Counted from the stretch's first letter, positions 33,202 through 46,441 are shown. The stretch: 64,000 bases of DNA from Allomyces macrogynus ATCC 38327 (GCA_000151295.1 GG745333.1:591173-655172), one strand, 5' to 3'. Program-made: numbers and translations. Notes: a model not told the origin generated them from the sequence alone.

Positions 33202-36200
33202 ATGCAGCGCGCGACACTTTTGCAAAAGAAGACGTTTACGAAATGGGTCAACGCCAAGCTTGCGTTTGCCAAGGCGCCCTACGGCCCCGTGCAAGAACTC
33301 TCAAGAGATCTGCGCGACGGTCTGCGCCTGCTCGCGCTTGTGCGCGCCCTGGCTCCACCATCGCAGCAGACGACCATCACGCCACACGGCCGTACTGTCG
33401 TTGCGCCAGACCCGCTCGCGCCAGAGCGCCACACGGTGTTGCGCATCCACCATATCGTCAATGTTGGCAAGGCATTGAAGTACGTCGAGCGTGTCACGGG
33501 CGCGTCGCTGCCCAACCTCGGCCCAGAGGATGTGGTCGATGGTAACCTCAAGCTCACGCTCGGGCTTATTTGGGCGCTTATTGTCCGGTTCCAGCTCGCC
33601 AGCGTACGTCTACCCGTTGAACTTGGTCCTGGCATCGTTGGGGTTGTGCCGTTTCTCACGACCTTATCGCTGTCTGCAGGTCGCCGCAGGCATGGGCGCC
33701 AAGCGTTCCCCGCGGTCGCGCCCAACCTCCCTCGCCGTCTCGGCACCCGGCACGCCGACCATTGCTCCTGCCGCTGAAGGCAAGGGTGGCGACGACGCAT
33801 CGGGTCCGGCACAGGACGCTGCCGCCGCTGATGAGGGCGCTGGTTCCGGCGAAATGACGCTCAACGAAGCACAACAGTCGCTGTTGCGGTGGGTCGCTGT
33901 GCAAATCGAGGACGAAATCTACAAGCCCTACGTGCCGAACCCGCCGACCGATTTCTCGTCGTGCTGGCAAAACGGCGTCATGTTCATGTGTCTGGTGCAC
34001 TCGACCAACCCGGACCTCGTCGACTTGACGACACTCGACACTGAGTCGACCGACAAGGAGGTGTGGCGAAAACAGCTGGCGACGGCGTTCCAGCTCGCCG
34101 AGAGCGATTTGGGGATCCCGAGTTTGCTCGAGCCAGGTGCGTTTTCATGGTGTTCATTTCATTGCGTGACCAAGTGGACCCAAGCTGACGTGCTTCTCGC
34201 CTGAATAGAGGATCTGGTCGAGTACCCGGACGAAAAGAGTATCATGACCTACGTCTCCGGATTCTACGTGGCCATGAACGCGATTCGCGAGCGCGAGTTG
34301 CACCCGCTTATCGACGACCCCGTCGTTGCCGAACTCGAGCAGCAAGTCGCCGACCGCCGCGCGTCGATGCGCCGCACCTCGGTCCTATCGTCGGCCACCA
34401 CCATCGACCAGCAGTCGCCACCAACGCCCTCGCTCGTCCAGGTCGACACGTCCTCGACCGCGCGCGACTTGCGCGCCGTTGTCGCTGAGCTCAGCGGCCT
34501 GAAACGCGCCGTTAAGCGCGTCGCCATGGACTACCCGGACTGGGAGTCGCGCGAGGCTGCGTTGCATGCTGCGATCACGAAACTTGCCGTGCACCGTGAC
34601 GATTTCTACGCGGTGATTGAGCGCGAGGCAGGGATCGCGCCGCCACCGGTGCCACCAAAGGACGATGCTGCATCTTCGGCCACGGCCGCTGAGGGCGGCG
34701 ACGCAGCGCCAGCGGCACCAGCACCAGCACCAGCACCAGCGACCCCAACGTCGCCCAAGGTGCCCGCGAGCCCGAACCCCTCGCAAGCGCAATTGAATCT
34801 CGATGCGGAGCGGCTGGACCGTGTCCGTAACGCTCTCGCTGAACTCGGGCCCGCCGCGCACGCGCTCGCCGTCAAGGGTCTGGCTTACTGCGACGACATC
34901 CAGGTGATGGTCAAGCGGCACCAACACAGTCTGTCGCTCGAGCGGCTGATCCAGGACTTCTACGAGGACTGTGACGCGTGCAACAAGTGGATCTCCGACT
35001 CGTCATTGTCGCTGCTCTTGCAGACCAAGAAGGTGCACGCATTCACCATGTCGGAGACCAACTTACAGGAGTTTGTTGCGTTGATGAAGGAGATCCAGAC
35101 GTGGTCGGGCGTCATGGACAAGCACCTTGGCGAGTTTTCGGGCACTCTGAATGCGTTGCAGGACACTGCGCAGAACTTGCTCGGGCACGTCGGCGACGGC
35201 GCATGGAAGAACGACCAGGTGTTTGATAAAGTGCGCGCGCGCGAGCGCGAAGTCATGGCGGCCTGGCGCCAGTTCTCGGACGATTACACGGCGCTCAAGG
35301 CGCATTGCGCGCCGCTGCTCGGCACGCTCGCACTGCTCACGCGCGCGTTCAAGATTCGCGACGACGTGCAGCACATGGCGACCGAACTCAAGCTCGCCGT
35401 TGGGTCGTCGACGACCACGACCGCTGCAGCCGACGAATCGGCCGATGCGGCTGCGGGACCGGACTTGTCGGGGATCACGAATGCCGCGAGCGCCGAGTTT
35501 TTGAGTTCGGTCGTGCACACGATCGACAAGCTGCAGCCCAAGCTGGTTGCGGCGCAGGCCGACGTGGTTACGCTCAAGGAAAAGAACCAGGCAACGCTCG
35601 ATACGTACCCACCCGTGGCCACGTTCGTGACGAGTCTCGACACGCTGTGCGCAACGACTGCCGACCAGTTCACGACGACCTACCGCACCGCGCGGCTCGC
35701 GGCGCTCACGCGCGACTGGGCCACGGCACAGCACTACGTCAAGCAAGTCGCCGACTCGTTGCCGCAGCTCAGCGTCAAGGACCGGCTCGCCATGACGGGC
35801 GCGTCAGTGCCGACCGACGGTGCCTCGCCCAAGCGCGACGAGGACGTGCTGGCGCTCTTGACGAACGCTGCGGCCGCGATCGCGTCGACGGGCACGACGC
35901 TCAACAGTTACGAGACGCGCGTGCTCAATAAGCTCGAGGCCAAGACGACAACGCATGCCGCCGATTTGACGCCCGACCAGGCCACACAAATTCAGGCGAC
36001 CGTCGCGCAGGTCATGGGCCAGTGGCGCGACGCCATGGCGCTGTTTGCGAAACTGCGTGCCGAGGCTGCGGAAGTGTCGTGGGTTGCGGACGCGGCACGC
36101 GCGCTCGCGAAACTCGAGTTCCGACTGACGGAAGTCACAACGACGCTCGGCATGCACATTAATTCCGGCGGCAACCGCCGGTCCATGGTTACCGCAAGTA

Positions 36201-39200
36201 TGATCGAGGGTGGCACCGTACTTTGGGCGCCGGCGACTCCGGCCCCGCCCGTGGCTGCGGCCGCGCTCGCGCAAGAGTCGTTGCCGGGCGTGCAGCAGAC
36301 GCTCGATGACCTGCAGGTCGACCTCGACCAGTTTGTCTCGGCGTTCCCGGCGTACGCCGATGTCGCGGCATTGCAGCGCAAATACACGACGCTCAGCTCG
36401 TCGCGCGACAAGGCGCAGCGCATTCTCGGCACGCTCATGTACCGGCAAAAGGCCGACGTTCAGCAGGAGCAGGCGACGCAGCTGGCCACGCGCATTTTGG
36501 ACGAACTGAACCGCGTCGCGACGCAGGTCAAGCTGGAGGTCGTCGAGGTCGCACAAGTGCCGGACCCGCTCACCGCCACGGGCGGGCAGGAACCCGCCAC
36601 GATTACGGCGGTCGATTTCGCACAAGTGACGTCGACGCTCGACGAGGCGCGCGCGTCGCTGCGGCAGCTGCAGGATGATATTGCCGGCCTGCATCAGATG
36701 CAGCAGGAGTGGCAGTTTACGCTCGAGGGCGCGATCGGCGACCAGATCAAGACCACGCTCGATGCCGTCACGAGCGACATCAACACGTGCGCGCACCGCG
36801 TCTCGGTCCTGCAGTGCGCCCAGGCCAAGATCAAAGACTTCAACGATTGGCTCGACCGCGTCGAGCGGCTCCTGCACGGTGTCGAGATTCCGTCGGCCGT
36901 GGACCCAGACAGTGACGAAGCCCTGGATGTCGTGATCCCGCGCGTCGGCGACGAGTCGCGCGAAGTGCTTGGCGAGGCCGGGACCGCGCTCAAGGCACGA
37001 AACGAGGCCGATGTCCCGGCCCCGCTCGTGCCGCGGTTCCGCGCGCTGCAGCGCGTGCATGGCCTGTTTGCGCGACATGTGCAGTTGGCCGATGCGCTCG
37101 CCGAGGTGATTGATGGGCTTGAGCCGGGCCAGTTGTTCTCGCTCGACCCGGACGAGCCCAACAAGCGCATTCCGACGCGCGAAGAGTACCTACAGCACAC
37201 GGCGCACGCCGAGGAGTGGAGCGCCAAGTTTGGCGAGCTCTCAGACAAGGTCAGCGCGTGGGTCGATGACGCAAATGCGTTCTTGGCGGGTCAAGAGTCG
37301 GCTAGCGATGAAGGGCAGCAGCAGCCGATGGACGAGGCCGCGCTGTTTGCGACGCCGCTCGGCAGCGCCAAAACTCACCTGATGCAGGCGTCCATGGACA
37401 CGTCCGACGCGATTGACAAGCACCAGTTTGCGCTCGGCCTCCTGCAGCGCGTGATCGACACGGACGTCGAAGGTCGCAAACTGCTCGCGGAAGTCGAAGC
37501 GTTGGCTGAGGGCAGCGTCGAGCAGGAGGAGACGGTCGTGTCCCACGTCGAGGACTGGTCGGCGCAGTCAGCCGACTTGCACGAACTCTACTTGCCGCTG
37601 CAGGCACTCGATGCCGAGCTGGTCGCAGCCGTGGAACGCATGCGTGGCCGTTTGGCCGTCGCGCGCGGCAAGGCGGTAGCCATGGACCGACTGGCGGCCA
37701 TGGCGCAGGAACTCAAGCGCATCAAGGACACGGTCGTGGGCACGTCGGCTGTCGGCGGCCAGGACCTCTACTCGCTCGAAGCACCCGAAATCGACCTGCT
37801 CAACCAAGTCGTGTCGCAGTCAGAGGACCAGATTGACGCGCTGCGTGTCGAGCTGCTTGACGTGCAGTTCCAAGCCGTGCAGGTCGATCCGCGGTACGCG
37901 GCGACCAAGTCAACGTTTACCGAAGTCGAAGCCGACGTGGACCGGGTCAAGAAGACGGCCGCGCGCGCACACCGGTACCGGACGACGCAGGCGACCGTGC
38001 GCTCGCTGCACTCGCGGATCCAAGCGGCACTCGACGCACTTGCTGGCCCGATTGAAGGCGCGCTCCCCGTGACGGGCCGCGACGCGGAGGTGCTCGACAA
38101 TGATTTGAGCGCGCTCATGCAAGCCAGTACTCCGGGTTTGTCCGAATCCTCACCGTTGCTGGCGTCGGCGCTGGAGGCGCTGCAGACGTCTATGGGCCAT
38201 TTGCGCGAGTCGCTCGCCGAGGCGCAGCAGCAGGCACACCTCAAGGCGCTCGCGGGCGTGTTTGATGCCGCGGCCGCCGATATTGTCAAGCGTATCGACT
38301 CGCTTCAGGAACAGCTGACCCAGGCATTGCACCAGCGCGGCCAAGGAACCGCGGTCCTCGAGGACCTCGACGCCATGGCGTCGGAACTCGATGCGATCAA
38401 GGCCGACGTGGCCGACTTGATCCCGCTCGGATCGGGGAACCCGGAGCTCGCTGGGTCCGTGCACATGGCCGACATTCGCGGCCGCGAAAGTGCGCTCGCC
38501 GCATCGCTCACGGCGCTCGGCGAACTGTATGCGACGGTCGCGTCGGCCAAGCGCCAGGAACGTAAAGTGGCGACGTGGCATCTCAAGCATTCGCAGATCA
38601 CATCGACGATGACGGGATTGCTCGAGCAGTACAAGGCCCTCGCCACGACGATTAACCTCGACACGGTCGACGAGGCGCAAACGCAGGCAGCTGAGCTCAA
38701 GTCGCGGCTCGACGCGGCGCTCGTGGAGCTGGCGTTGCTGAAGAAGGAGGCACAAGGGGATGTGACGACGTTGTCGACGCTGTCGCTGCTGCTCAACCGC
38801 AAGGCCACGCAAGTCCAGCAGGCGCTCGACGAGTGTGTGCGCATCAAGAAGCTCACAGTTCAGGCCGAGGAGCTCAAGATTCGCATCACGGAAGTGTCCG
38901 AGTCAGTCGGCTCGATCACCGACACCGACACGCTCATGCACTGCGAGCAGCAGCTGGCCGACTACGAGGACGAGCTCAAGAAAATGGTCGAGATTGAGAC
39001 CATGTTCGTCATCACGTCCGACAGCCACCAGGATCTCGTGCAGGGACTGTTCACGGACCTGCAGATGGCGCTGACGCTGGGCACATCGGCCGTCGAGTCG
39101 CGGCGCAAGGTGCTCGACGAGCAGAGCATGCTTGAGCAAATGCAGACCATGATGACTGATCTCAAGACGCGCATTCACGACACGGTCGCGATCGAGTTTG

Positions 39201-41866
39201 ACGCGACGCTGACTAAGGAGTCGCACGCCGAGCTCTCCAAGCAGTACTCGACTCAAGTCCGCGCCGCGTCGTCGGGCCTCGAGCAGCTTCGCGAGCAGTA
39301 CGACGCGCTCACGGCCAAGATTAACTCGTCGCTCGGCAAGATCCAGGACGTGGCCAAGCTCCATGGGCTCGTGGCGAGTGTCGCAGCCGAATGGACGCGC
39401 GCGCGCGAGGCCGTCAAGGTGCACACCGAAGCCGCCGCTGCGCACGCGTCGCTGTCAGAGCTGTACGGCCGGTTGATGCAAGTGGAAGAGGGTCTTGTGA
39501 CTGTTAAGACGGGGCTCGACGACGTGCGCGCCAACACCAACGAGTCATGCATGTCGACAATCCAGCAGCTGACGCGCGACTTTGCGCCGTTGCGCGACGA
39601 GTTGGCCGTGGTTCAGAGCGTGTATGGAAAATTGATGGACCGGGAACGGGAGCGGGAGGGAACGACGGCTGCGCAGGCCCGCGCCGGCACCGAGGGGATC
39701 AAAGGTGCACCGCTGCAAGTTGATGCGTTTGAGGCCGATTTGGCTTCCGTGGCGGCAACCGTCGCCGACGTTCAGGCCAAGCTGGCCGAGACGCAGGGAG
39801 CCGTGTTCAAGGCCAGTCAAGTTTTGGCCGCTGCGTCCGACTTGCTACAGCAGGCCGAGGTCATGATCGAGACGGCACGTGAGCGCTACGAGACGATGAG
39901 CAACGACCTATTCTACAGCATGGACCTGGTCGACGCCGAGTTATTTGTCAAGGCGGCACTGACGGTGCACCAGAACGCGAACGGCGACATTGTGCGGCTC
40001 AAGGGTGCGCGCGAGCGGCTGCAGACCGACGATGTCCTGGCCATGGACGCGATTGCCGACTCGTTCAAGGACCGGATCCGGCAAACGGTGCGCGACCTTA
40101 CGCAGGTCACGGCCGACATGGACGCGGCTGTCGCCAAGGAAGTCGCGCAAGTCGAGCTGCTCAAGAAAGTCTACTCGCACATGCGCGCGACCAACCAGAT
40201 TCTCGTGTGGCTGACGGCGGCCAAGGGCGCCATGGCGACGCTGACGAATGTGACGCAAATTGCGACCATCGACGAGGTGCGCGGCAAGCTCACCAACTTC
40301 ACGGCAACGATCGAGATGTACGTCAACATGTCCAAGGAGCTTGCGCAAATTGTCGACAACCCGGTCGTGACAAGCCGCACCGAGCGCGTCACGCAAGAGT
40401 GGCACGATCTCAACGAGCACGTCGACATGCTGGCCAACCACGTCGTGCAGGACGCGCTGTTCATGGAGTTCCACGCGCTCTGCGACGAAATGGAGGAGCT
40501 CATGCAGCTGTTCCGCCGCCAAGTGCAGACCGTGTCGCGCGACGCCGAGCAGGTTGAAAACGAGGACGACCACGATGAAATGCTGCGCCAGCTCCGGCAA
40601 ATGAGCGTGCAAGTGTCCGAGTCGCTCGACCCGCAGGTCGCTCGTCTTGCCGAAATCCTCGACATGGACCAGATCAAGGCGGTTGAGGCCGACGTTCTTG
40701 AGGAACTGACGTCGCGCCGCGACGCCATCACGGCCCAGGCCGCATCGCTGCAGGACTTGATTGCCCAGCGCACCGATCTCATCCAGGCCACGCAGCAGGC
40801 GCGCGCTGCGTTCCAAATCTTTGGCGAAATCTCCAAGCTCATGAACAGCTGCCAGTCGCTGCTCGAGGAAATCAAGGTCGATCAAGTCGCGCTGCTCGAC
40901 ATTGACCGCACTATTTCCGCTCTGCAGCAGCGTCACTCGCAGTACGCCGGCAACGTCGACCGCTTGTTTGATCTCGTTGACAAGATGCCGTTGCGCGACC
41001 AGGTCGCGTCGCGGCGAGCGATGCTCGCGCAGCAGTGGGGCTACGTCAACCAAGACCTGCAGCAAATGACGCGCGACTTGGAGCTGCGCAAGAAGCTGCT
41101 CTTGGCGCGTATGGAGCGCGAGCGCGAAGACGGCGCAACGTCGGCAGTCAGTGGCGGGAGTGCGACACGTTCACCAGCGCCCGGCGCCGCAACGCGATCG
41201 TTCTTGCCACGGCCTACGTCGCCTGGCGCGCCGCTGCGCGCTGCGAACTCAGGGATTCCGTCACCGTCACGGTTGCCGACGCCGGCACGGATCCCGACAC
41301 CCGGTGGGTACGCAAGCAACTTGCGCCCGAAAACGCCGCCGGCGTCGCGTCTCTCACGCACGAGCAAGCTCCATACGCCGCCACCACCCGTCCCCACGAT
41401 CCCCTCGGGCATCCCGACCCCGTCGGGTATCCCGGCGCCTACGTCCGGCTTGCCCACGCCCGGTTTCAACAATGGCCGCGCAAGCAGGCTTGGGTACACC
41501 CCTCCCAAGCCGTACACGCCGACGCCGCAACCGCCCACGGGCTTCCTGGTCCCGCGCGCCAGCACTGCGCCCAAGCGTATCTTTTACCGGCCGGACCCGT
41601 CGGATCCGATCGACGTGCGGCTCGCCGAGGTCGTGAATGAGCTTGGCGTTTTTGTCAAGATCAAGCGCATGGGCCCTGGTCGGTACCACTTTGGCGACAT
41701 TGAGGGCAAGGTCGTCAACTGCAAACTCATCAACCAGAACCTGCTTGTCCGCGTTGGCGGAGGGTGGAAGGATTTCCGCGAGTACGTGCTCGAGAGCGAC
41801 ATGATTGGGCTCGTCGTCAAGAGCGAGAGCGTTTTGGCGTCGCGCATCAACTACCAGATGGAGTGA
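33202..41866 (+). CDS. Spectraplakin-like cytolinker: two CH domains, coiled-coil rod, SxIP motifs, GAS2-related domain
   Basis: Three exons (33202-33603, 33680-34136, 34209-41866) with GT-AG introns (donors GTACGT and GTGCGT) give 2,838 residues. CH1 opens with QKKTFTKWVN, fitting the actinin-type actin-binding signature, and ends near residue 132. CH2 lies at about 197-310 (LLRWVAVQIEDEIY, FSSCWQNGVMF). About 2,250 residues of helical, heptad-rich rod follow, resembling spectrin-type repeats but not clearly periodic by eye. Residues 2600-2745 are basic, Ser/Pro/Thr-rich, with three SGIP tetrapeptides. A GAS2-related (GAR) domain closes the protein (about 2750-2825: RYHFGD, LLVRVGGGWKDFREYV). 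In animals this order defines spectraplakins (dystonin, MACF1, Shot), which bind actin by CH-CH, microtubules by GAR and EB1 by SxIP. The same roles are inferred here. Plectin-repeat and EF-hand regions are not seen. Confidence 0.85.
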
Positions 41867-42486
41867 TGTTTTGGTGCCCCTGTATGTTCGTTGGATTGTT
41901 TGATGGGTGTTGTGGGCCAGCATTTTTGTCGCGTTTCTTGTGTCTTGTCTGCTTGAATCGTCAAGAATGCGAACGACACGACAGACACGCGGCCGCAGTT
42001 GTTCCAGCCGAGGACGAAGAACAGGATATCACGACGAGATTAAGGGAATGAATTTGTTCATTGCCACTGTGCGGCCCATCTTGGTCAACGTTGGTTACAA
42101 CGTTCCTTGCTAGTTGCGAAGTTGACGACAGCTTGTCAGCGGTGCTGGGCGTGGAACGAACCGAGCGCAACTTGCAGGGCTTCGTGCCCGAGACTGGCGA
42201 AAACAAGTCCCAGCAGACGTTCGGCAAAGCGGAAATGAATAAAAGAGAAAATCAAGTAAAAACGACTTCAATTCAGGGCTGAAAAGAGGCCGAACGGTGA
42301 CGGGATTTGTTTATCCACAGCGAGCATGAAGAACGAACGAAAAAACGACAAACCGCAGGCATTCGCCAAACCGCAACGCCGACGCCTTGATAACGCCGAG
42401 CGATCGCCTGAACCGCCCGTGAGAACCAGTTTGCACGCTCGTTTCGCCCTCCACTTCCCGTCGGTGCTCAATCGCGCCTCGCACAC
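41867..42486. other. Convergent intergenic region
   Basis: About 620 bases between the 3' ends of the spectraplakin-like gene (plus) and RPS2 (minus), holding both 3' UTRs. AT-richer than its surroundings. No gene recognised. Confidence 0.45.
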
Positions 42487-42991
42487 TTAGTACGCGCGCT
42501 TCTTCTCGGTCTTCTGGAGGAAGTCCGAGTGCTCGTGGAACGGCGCCTTCGAGAAGGCGGTCGTCGGCCAGAGGTCGGGCGTCAGGAAGGCGTACGTGTT
42601 GCCAATGGCGGCGAACGTGGCCTTGACAAAGTTGCCGAGCGTACGCGTCGAGCCACGGGCCGACGTGTAGCAGTCGGTGATACCGGCGAGCTGCAGGAGC
42701 TTCTTGGGGACCGGGGCAGCGACAATGCCCGTGCCGCGGGGAGCCGGGACGAGGCGCGTCACGACCGAACCGCACTTGCCCGTGACCTTGGCGGGCACGG
42801 TGTGGGGCTCACCGAGGATGGTACCCCAGTAACCACGACGGACCGGGATGATCGAGAGCTTAGCGAGGACAATGGCGCCGCGAATGGCCGTGGCCACCTC
42901 CTTCGAGCACTTGACGCCGAGACCAACGTGGCCGTTCGAGTCGCCAATGACGACAAAGGCCTTGAAGCGCGTGCGCTGGCCAGCGCGCGTC

Positions 42992-43026
<35 letters not shown>

Positions 43027-43272
43027 CTTGAGGCCCTTGAGGAAGAAGTCGATGATCTGGTACTCCTTGATCGGCAGCGAGAAGAGGTAAACCTGCTCGA
43101 TCGACTTGATCTTGCCGTCCTTGACGAGACGGCCGAGCTTGGTCACGGGGACCCAGACCTGCTCCTCGTCCTTGCGGCCACGCGGGCCACGGGCACCACC
43201 ACGACCACGGCCGCGGCCGCGGCCGAAGCCACCACGAGTCGAAGCACGATCGGCCGGCGCAGAGTCAGCCAT
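42487..43272 (-). CDS. RPS2: Small ribosomal subunit protein uS5 (RPS2)
   Basis: A single-exon, 261-residue protein of the 40S subunit at the mRNA entry and fidelity centre. The N-terminus is an RG-rich stretch ([12 protein letters not shown]), a known arginine-methylation target in eukaryotic RPS2. The core has EYQIIDFFL, the S5 signature around [16 protein letters not shown], and PVRRGYWG. The C-terminus matches eukaryotic RPS2 through PFHEHSDFL. The length is typical for fungi and animals. TTGTTTCTAG directly before CAAATGG could be the acceptor of a 5' UTR intron, which is common in such genes, but this is unproven. Confidence 0.97.
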
Positions 43273-44601
43273 TTGCTAGAAACAAGGAAAATGAACGGCG
43301 CGGAACAGAGTAAGTGAGGGTGCAGGGAAACAACGCGGAATCGCGCAGAAGCCATCTTGAAGCGGCAGCAGATGCAAAAGCACGGTCGACAGGCAGTGGG
43401 TCGTCGCTCGACAGGGGGGAACACCGAAACCAACGGCGTGCGCACGGTGACGGCGACAGCAGCGTCGTGGCGCGCGCGCAACACGGTTCCGAAAACAGCC
43501 TGCAAAATCGTGAAAATTGCGACGGCAATCAAAACAACCGCACTGCGGCGCCCCTCTCGAGTGCGTGTCCTGTGGGTAGACCCGACCAGGCCGGCCGGCT
43601 GGCAAAATAATCCACTCCAAAGAGGCTGATGGAGGATCTCAATGACAACGAACCGACGGACCCCATGGAAAAATCCCCAGTTTCAATCAAATACGCGGGG
43701 CAAACGTATAAATGTGGTCTCTCCGAGCAAACCGAGCCCTGGAGGCTGAGAGCAGTCGGTCGCCAGAGCAAAAATGGGCATAAAAAGAACCCGCTCGGCT
43801 CAACCCCCGCGTGGCAAGCGCACAGGAGGAGCACAACATCATGGAGAGGTCCGATGGCAAGGTCACCAAAGGGGCCGGAAATCCGCACACTGTCGCCAAT
43901 TCGGAAACGACATGTAAGTCGATCACCAAATGTACGATAGTGGTGGAAGCGGGAAAGTAACCGAAATTCGCAACGGATGGACGAGCGTGCCCACCCGTAG
44001 ACGATTCGGAAAACTGACCCCCAACCGGGCAGGGTCACCGCTCACAGCAATCGTCGAGGATGCCACGTGTTCCCCTCTTGCGTGCGGCGTGCAGCGGTCG
44101 TCGTCGACGTCGTGGGCATGGTCGACGCAACGACATCGGGACCAGCCGACGGAGGTTGGTTCAGCCGGTGCGATTCATGCTGCAGCTGCTGCCATTGGTG
44201 GTCGAGTTTTGGCGGCGCGCGAGCGCGAACGAGTTGTTGCTGAGCGAGCGGGCGAACGGCGATTCGGCGTGCGCGATGGTGCGAGTGCGACGCACATTCG
44301 TTGTTGTCGAAAATCGACAGTTCTCAAACGAGAGCAGGAGGAGCACTTTGGCGTGGCACCGCACGCTCCTCAACGCGCCAACCCAGAGCGTCGTCAAGTC
44401 ATGTGCAATCGACTTGGTGACTCAAACCTAACCAGGGTTTGTCGTTTTGCCACCTCTCTCTTTCACTCGGTCGACTGTAGCGAGATCGTCGTTTAACTGG
44501 CGAACCGACGAAAAATGGATTGGAGGAACAAAATAAACCAATCAAGTTCAAATGCAGTCGTCTCCCAGTTGTCGTCATGCGCATCCTGATTCTCGCAGTG
44601 A
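43273..44601. other. Intergenic, 1.3 kb upstream of RPS2
   Basis: The RPS2 promoter should lie at the low-coordinate end. Plus-strand frames at 43629-43940 and 43930-44496 are open but show no family resemblance and no convincing protein character. No RNA gene or repeat recognised. Confidence 0.45.
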
Positions 44602-46084
44602 TCACTTGGCACTGCCTAGCGCCTCATTGATCTTGGTCTTTTGCTTGGGGTTCAAGTAGGTTGGGAACCGGACCTTGAACCGGATCAGGAGGTCGCCGCG
44701 TCGCGACGCACTCGCCGTACTTGCCGCCGTGATGGCTGCTGCTGCCGCGTCGGCCCCTTGCTCCAAGACGGGCATACCGTGGCCCGGAACGCGCTTGACG
44801 TAAAACGGACTGGAATCGGTAGCGCAAAAAGAGGGTTTGACACGATCCATGGGTGTCAAAAAAAAACATAAATGGAAGTTGTCAACGTACTGCACCACCT
44901 CGTACACGGGAATGTCGAGCGCCGACCCGTCGAGCATCGTCAGCTTGACAATGGACCCCGTCAGCGCCTCTTCGAGCGAGACCGTGTGCGTGTAGACGAG
45001 GTTATCTTCGCTGTCGCGCTCAAACACGGGGTGTGCGTCAATATGCACGACAAAGACCACGTCGGCGGCGCGCGTGTTGGGTGCCTGGTCGCCGAGTTCC
45101 GGGAACACGAGCTTGGTTCCGTGTTTGGTGCCCGGCTGAAAGGCCAGCGTGAGCATTTCGTCGCGCTGGTGGAACTTGTCCGTGGACCCGGTTTCGAGCA
45201 CACGCCGCGTCCACGGCACGCGCTTGATGATGCCGGAATAGGCCTCCTCGAGAGTGAGTGAGACGGTGCGGTGGATCGGCGCGTGGTGAATAATGTCGGG
45301 CCGCAGCGACCCATATCCGACGCGTTGCGTGCCCGTCTTGGGGTCGTACAGGTGCTCCTTGAAGATTTCTGATCGGACAAAACAATGGAGCGAGCATTGG
45401 GACCAAAATTCCGTCAATCAGGTGGGCCTACGTAGCGAAATCAACCTGCGACCTGCAACCCACGAACCGAGAAACACATTATCGCTCCCGAAAAACTCAT
45501 TGAATGAGCGGTTCGGGTCGCCGTGGTACTTGTAGCCAGCAAAACCAGGCTTGCCTAGTCGCGATCCCTCGACAAGGTCAGGCTCCAATCAATGGCATTG
45601 TTGCGGCGTCAACAGAAAACGGCTCAAACCTTCAAACTCGGGCACGCCACGCTCGAGCCCGTCGTGGCCAAACAGGTCGTAAATGGCGCGAGTCAACGCT
45701 ATTTGCAAATTGCCCCGTGAAAACAGACGTTCATGGTGATCAAGTGTGTCGCATCGCATTCCATGGCGCAGGCGGCGTACGGTTGTGTAGCACGTCGTAA
45801 GCCTCGCACAAATGAGCATAGATGGCCGGGTCGCTCGCCGCGGCCGCAAGCCCGCCGACGTGCGCGGCCGCAGCGACGCCCACCGTGTGCTTGCTGCGGT
45901 CCGGGTGGTGGTGCAGAACAAGGCGGCGGAACGCATTTTGAATGTCGTGCAAATCGGCTGCGCGGTGGATTTGCAGGCAGTCGTAGTAGTCGACGCGACC
46001 AGTCAACCCGGGCGCCGGTGCTGGCGTCGCCGTCGTCGAGTTCGCTGCAGCGGCGGGCATGGTGTTGCTGGTGGTTGCAGGCAT
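44602..46084 (-). CDS. DNAJB13: DNAJB13/RSP16-like type II J-protein, four exons
   Basis: Exons on the minus strand: 45781-46084, 45630-45698, 45468-45554, 44602-45368, all joined in phase 1. The J domain has DYYDCLQI and the HPD tripeptide at about 60-62. LTRAIYDLFGHDGLERGVPEFE and GYKYHGDP.RSFNEFFG follow, matching the radial-spoke J-protein DNAJB13 (Chlamydomonas RSP16) rather than general type II DnaJs. The C-terminal substrate-binding domains end with GDLLIRFKVRFP. The ATG at 46084 is preferred; upstream in-frame ATGs precede unlike sequence. A segment of about 28 residues at nt 44815-44900, containing an A9 run on the plus strand, has no counterpart in relatives. It looks like an unspliced intron, but I found no donor-acceptor pair in the right phase, so it is kept. 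RSP16 sits at the spoke stalk-head region of axonemes. Confidence 0.8.
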
Positions 46085-46441
46085 TTTCGAAGAGGGTCGT
46101 AGTCGGGACGACAAATGACATGAATCGGTACACAGGCCGCTTGCGACGGCCAAACGATCAGCCATGTCTTGGTATGGGCTTTGCAAACGCAAGCAAGAAG
46201 CGTCCTGCCGCGTCCAGCGACCAACAAACAGTCCAAATGAACAGCCAATTTTCTCAAACTGTACTCTGGCTCGTTGCAGGTAATTTTCTCCACCCGACCG
46301 CGTGATGGAGAGTCAGCGCCTGGCGGAAAGGTTGAGCAATGACCGGATGCTGCCAGACTCTCGCTCTCGCTCTCGCTCCCATCTGCTTCCCGCCATGAAC
46401 GTGCCAGCAGCCAACCGCCTTCCGCAATTTCCGCCCCGACC
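46085..46441. other. Divergent intergenic region
   Basis: About 360 bases between the DNAJB13-like gene (minus) and the broken F-box gene (plus). A short CTCTCG hexanucleotide tract lies at 46357-46378. Nothing else recognised. Confidence 0.4.

Noticed and set aside
39941..41065. A 374-codon minus-strand open frame inside the spectraplakin-like gene
   Set aside because: Shadow of the coiled-coil rod; leucine/valine-rich with no recognisable domain.
43930..44496. A 188-codon plus-strand frame upstream of RPS2
   Set aside because: Arg/Ala/Glu-rich with no domain and no conserved-looking segments. It lies where the RPS2 upstream region should be.
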